A stretch of 35,868 nt of DNA. Source: an uncultured Francisellaceae bacterium. Lineage in GTDB: Bacteria > Pseudomonadota > Gammaproteobacteria > UBA6186 > Azoamicaceae. A model generated the notes under the pieces. It made no database searches. It had not been told where the DNA came from and saw only the letters and a list, made by a program, of their open reading frames with translations. Numbering within the stretch: the first letter of the stretch is position 1; the number at the start of each line of letters is the position of its first letter. Of this stretch, positions 34,755 to 35,868 are shown one piece after another. The position numbers were made by a program, and so were the translations under genes. The stretch spans positions 1 through 35,868 of the forward strand of contig CAIKKE010000050.1 of NCBI GenBank assembly GCA_903827925.1, read 5' to 3'.

Positions 34755-35324
34755 ATGTTATTTAATTTAACAATTGTTGCAATAGTGTTTTTATTATTTT
34801 TAATGTTATTTTATATTTTTGGTGCTTTTTTTAAAAATTTTATTAAAAACCATATGGCAGGGAAAAACAATTTTACATATAAAATATTTATTATAAGCGG
34901 CATAATAATGCTTGTACTATCGTTGTATTCATATATTACTACTTGGTTATTTGTTGCTAATTCTACAGTTGTTTATGGAAAAGTTGTCGAAATGATAGAA
35001 GAAGACATAAGAGATGGGAATGGAGAGTCGAAAAATTGTTTTAGACCTGTATGCCATTACATCGATCCATTAAGTAGACAAAAAAAGACTGCCGCCAGCA
35101 GTGTTTGTGCAAACCCTCCAAAGTTTAATGTAGGTGACAAAGTAGAATTGCTCATTGATTTAAATAAGATAAACAGTATTCCTATAGAAAATGAATGGGT
35201 TGCGCTCTGGGGAGTTAGCGCAATTTTTGGTGGTCTTGGTTTTTTGTTTAGCACATTTGGATTTCTAGGAATATTTTTGTATAAATATAAACTGAATACT
35301 TCAAAGTATAGTGTTAGGTCATAA
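34755..35324 (+). CDS. DUF3592-like membrane protein
   Basis: A 189-residue inner-membrane protein with hydrophobic segments near residues 4-25, 43-65 and 155-178. A ~85-residue extracytoplasmic domain lies between the last two. That domain matches the DUF3592 pattern: VYGKVVEMIEE, then CHYIDPLSRQKKTAASSVCANPP, then FNVGDKVELLIDLNKINS. Two cysteines (in NCFRPVC) are close together. Function of the family is unknown. AGGG lies about ten bases before the ATG. It stands alone. Confidence 0.7.
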   Translation: MLFNLTIVAIVFLLFLMLFYIFGAFFKNFIKNHMAGKNNFTYKIFIISGIIMLVLSLYSYITTWLFVANSTVVYGKVVEMIEEDIRDGNGESKNCFRPVCHYIDPLSRQKKTAASSVCANPPKFNVGDKVELLIDLNKINSIPIENEWVALWGVSAIFGGLGFLFSTFGFLGIFLYKYKLNTSKYSVRS

Positions 35325-35415
35325 TAGCGAGTTGTTAAGATATTAAAATGTTAACGTATCCTGTCAAAGGTTCTGTAGATAGTAGTATGAATTAATTGTT
35401 TTAGTGTTTTTTTAT

Positions 35416-35739
35416 ATGAAAAATATTGTATATATTAAAAAATTAAACGTTGAGTCTTTAGAATGTGAGTGCTGTTCTCTTAAAGATTTAATCACAGTTA
35501 ATGGTGTAGATCTTATGGTTAGGCGGCAGCATAGGCTTGCTCTTTTTGAGGATAAAGAATATGAGCTTTTTTTAGATATAACATGCGGCACACCAGATAG
35601 TGAGGGGTATGAACAATCTTTCCTAGAGCATGAACCTATACTAGATGAATTAAATGAATATTATGAATTTTTAACGAAGGGTATTATATCAAAACAAGAT
35701 TTTGATATCTTGCTTGATGATAAGGTGGGGTGCGACTAA
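35416..35739 (+). CDS. Hypothetical acidic protein, 107 residues
   Basis: A soluble, acidic protein that begins MKNIVYIKKLN at the ATG at 35416; a GTG four codons upstream is also possible. It has ECECCS near residue 18 and an Asp/Glu-rich second half (EYELFLDITCGTPDSEGYEQS). No signal peptide or membrane segment and no family I recognise. Size and charge would suit an immunity or antitoxin-like protein, but nothing shows this. There is no clear ribosome site. Confidence 0.55.
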   Translation: MKNIVYIKKLNVESLECECCSLKDLITVNGVDLMVRRQHRLALFEDKEYELFLDITCGTPDSEGYEQSFLEHEPILDELNEYYEFLTKGIISKQDFDILLDDKVGCD

Positions 35740-35742
35740 AAG

Positions 35743-35796
35743 TGTCACTTTTGTAAATTAGATCTAGTCAAAAATTATGGGAAATGTTACAAATAG
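35743..35796 (+). pseudogene. Possible remnant of a zinc-finger transposase N-terminus
   Basis: The frame reads CHFCKLDLVKNYGKCYK then stops. This resembles the CPxC...VVKNGK...YKC N-terminus of IS1-type InsA-like proteins, with spacing kept for the first CxxC. It lacks a start and the rest of the gene. It is only 17 codons, so chance is possible. Confidence 0.25.
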
Positions 35797-35839
35797 ATAT
35801 TAACTCAATTTTAGCAGCCATAATATGAGGAGATTTGAG

Positions 35840-35868
35840 ATGAATGAAGAATATATTTCTTTTGTAAA
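35840..35868 (+). CDS. Truncated ORF at the right end
   Basis: An ATG at 35840 has a strong ribosome site GAGGAG eight bases upstream and opens MNEEYISFV before the window ends. If the two window ends join, the frame continues into base 1 and stops at 86-88, giving a 38-residue peptide. Otherwise it is the start of a gene not included here. Confidence 0.4.

Overview
The window looks like a conjugative plasmid, possibly a whole one, from an AT-rich bacterium, most likely a host-associated or intracellular proteobacterium of the Rickettsiales or Legionellales type. That placement is an inference from several things together: very low GC, an Rpn-family nuclease, an F-type transfer cluster carrying an S26 peptidase gene, a Rep_3-type initiator, a ProP-like MFS transporter and an extra peptide deformylase. 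No rRNA, tRNA or CRISPR array was seen. I could not prove circularity; the last ORF runs off the right end.

Layout. 1-1236: a degenerate ORF tail and an Rpn (PD-(D/E)XK) nuclease gene on the minus strand. 1237-2136: a non-coding region that reads like an origin of transfer. It has a GC-rich patch with a perfect hairpin and a GGTGTGGGTG core, a helically phased array of twelve TTATGC-like hexamers in two opposed blocks, and an IHF-consensus match between the blocks. 2137-26293: one long minus-strand transfer operon transcribed right to left. Its order is traA-L-E-K-B-V-C-trbI-(S26 peptidase)-traW-traU-trbC-traN-traF-traH-traG-traD-traI, followed by a protein with two apparent ribbon-helix-helix segments. 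Most neighbours overlap by 1 to 32 bases, which suggests translational coupling. TraI carries a primase/Toprim region behind its relaxase and helicase. The only interruption is a small plus-strand membrane-protein gene between traG and traD, the place where F carries its entry-exclusion genes.

26294-26958: a control region with two small minus-strand ORFs and three GTTAAC boxes about one helical turn apart. 26959-30071: a plus-strand gene set, divergent from the transfer operon. It encodes an XRE-type repressor, a stand-alone protein resembling a LuxR autoinducer-binding domain, a ProP-like MFS transporter and a peptide deformylase. This is the best candidate for an undescribed system: a split sensor/regulator with a transporter and a deformylase, next to the transfer operon it may control.

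30189-33777: rep, parB and parA on the minus strand, with a parA promoter that has an operator-like palindrome in its spacer. 33778-34754: the probable vegetative origin, with seven GTGACGTTTACAGG iterons, two copies of a 16-bp perfect palindrome and a duplicated linker block. 34755-35868: a DUF3592-like membrane protein, an unknown 107-residue protein, a possible zinc-finger transposase remnant and a truncated ORF.

Together the genes give replication (Rep plus iterons), partition (ParAB), DNA processing (relaxase, accessory protein, putative oriT), a full F-type mating apparatus and a small regulatory/cargo module.
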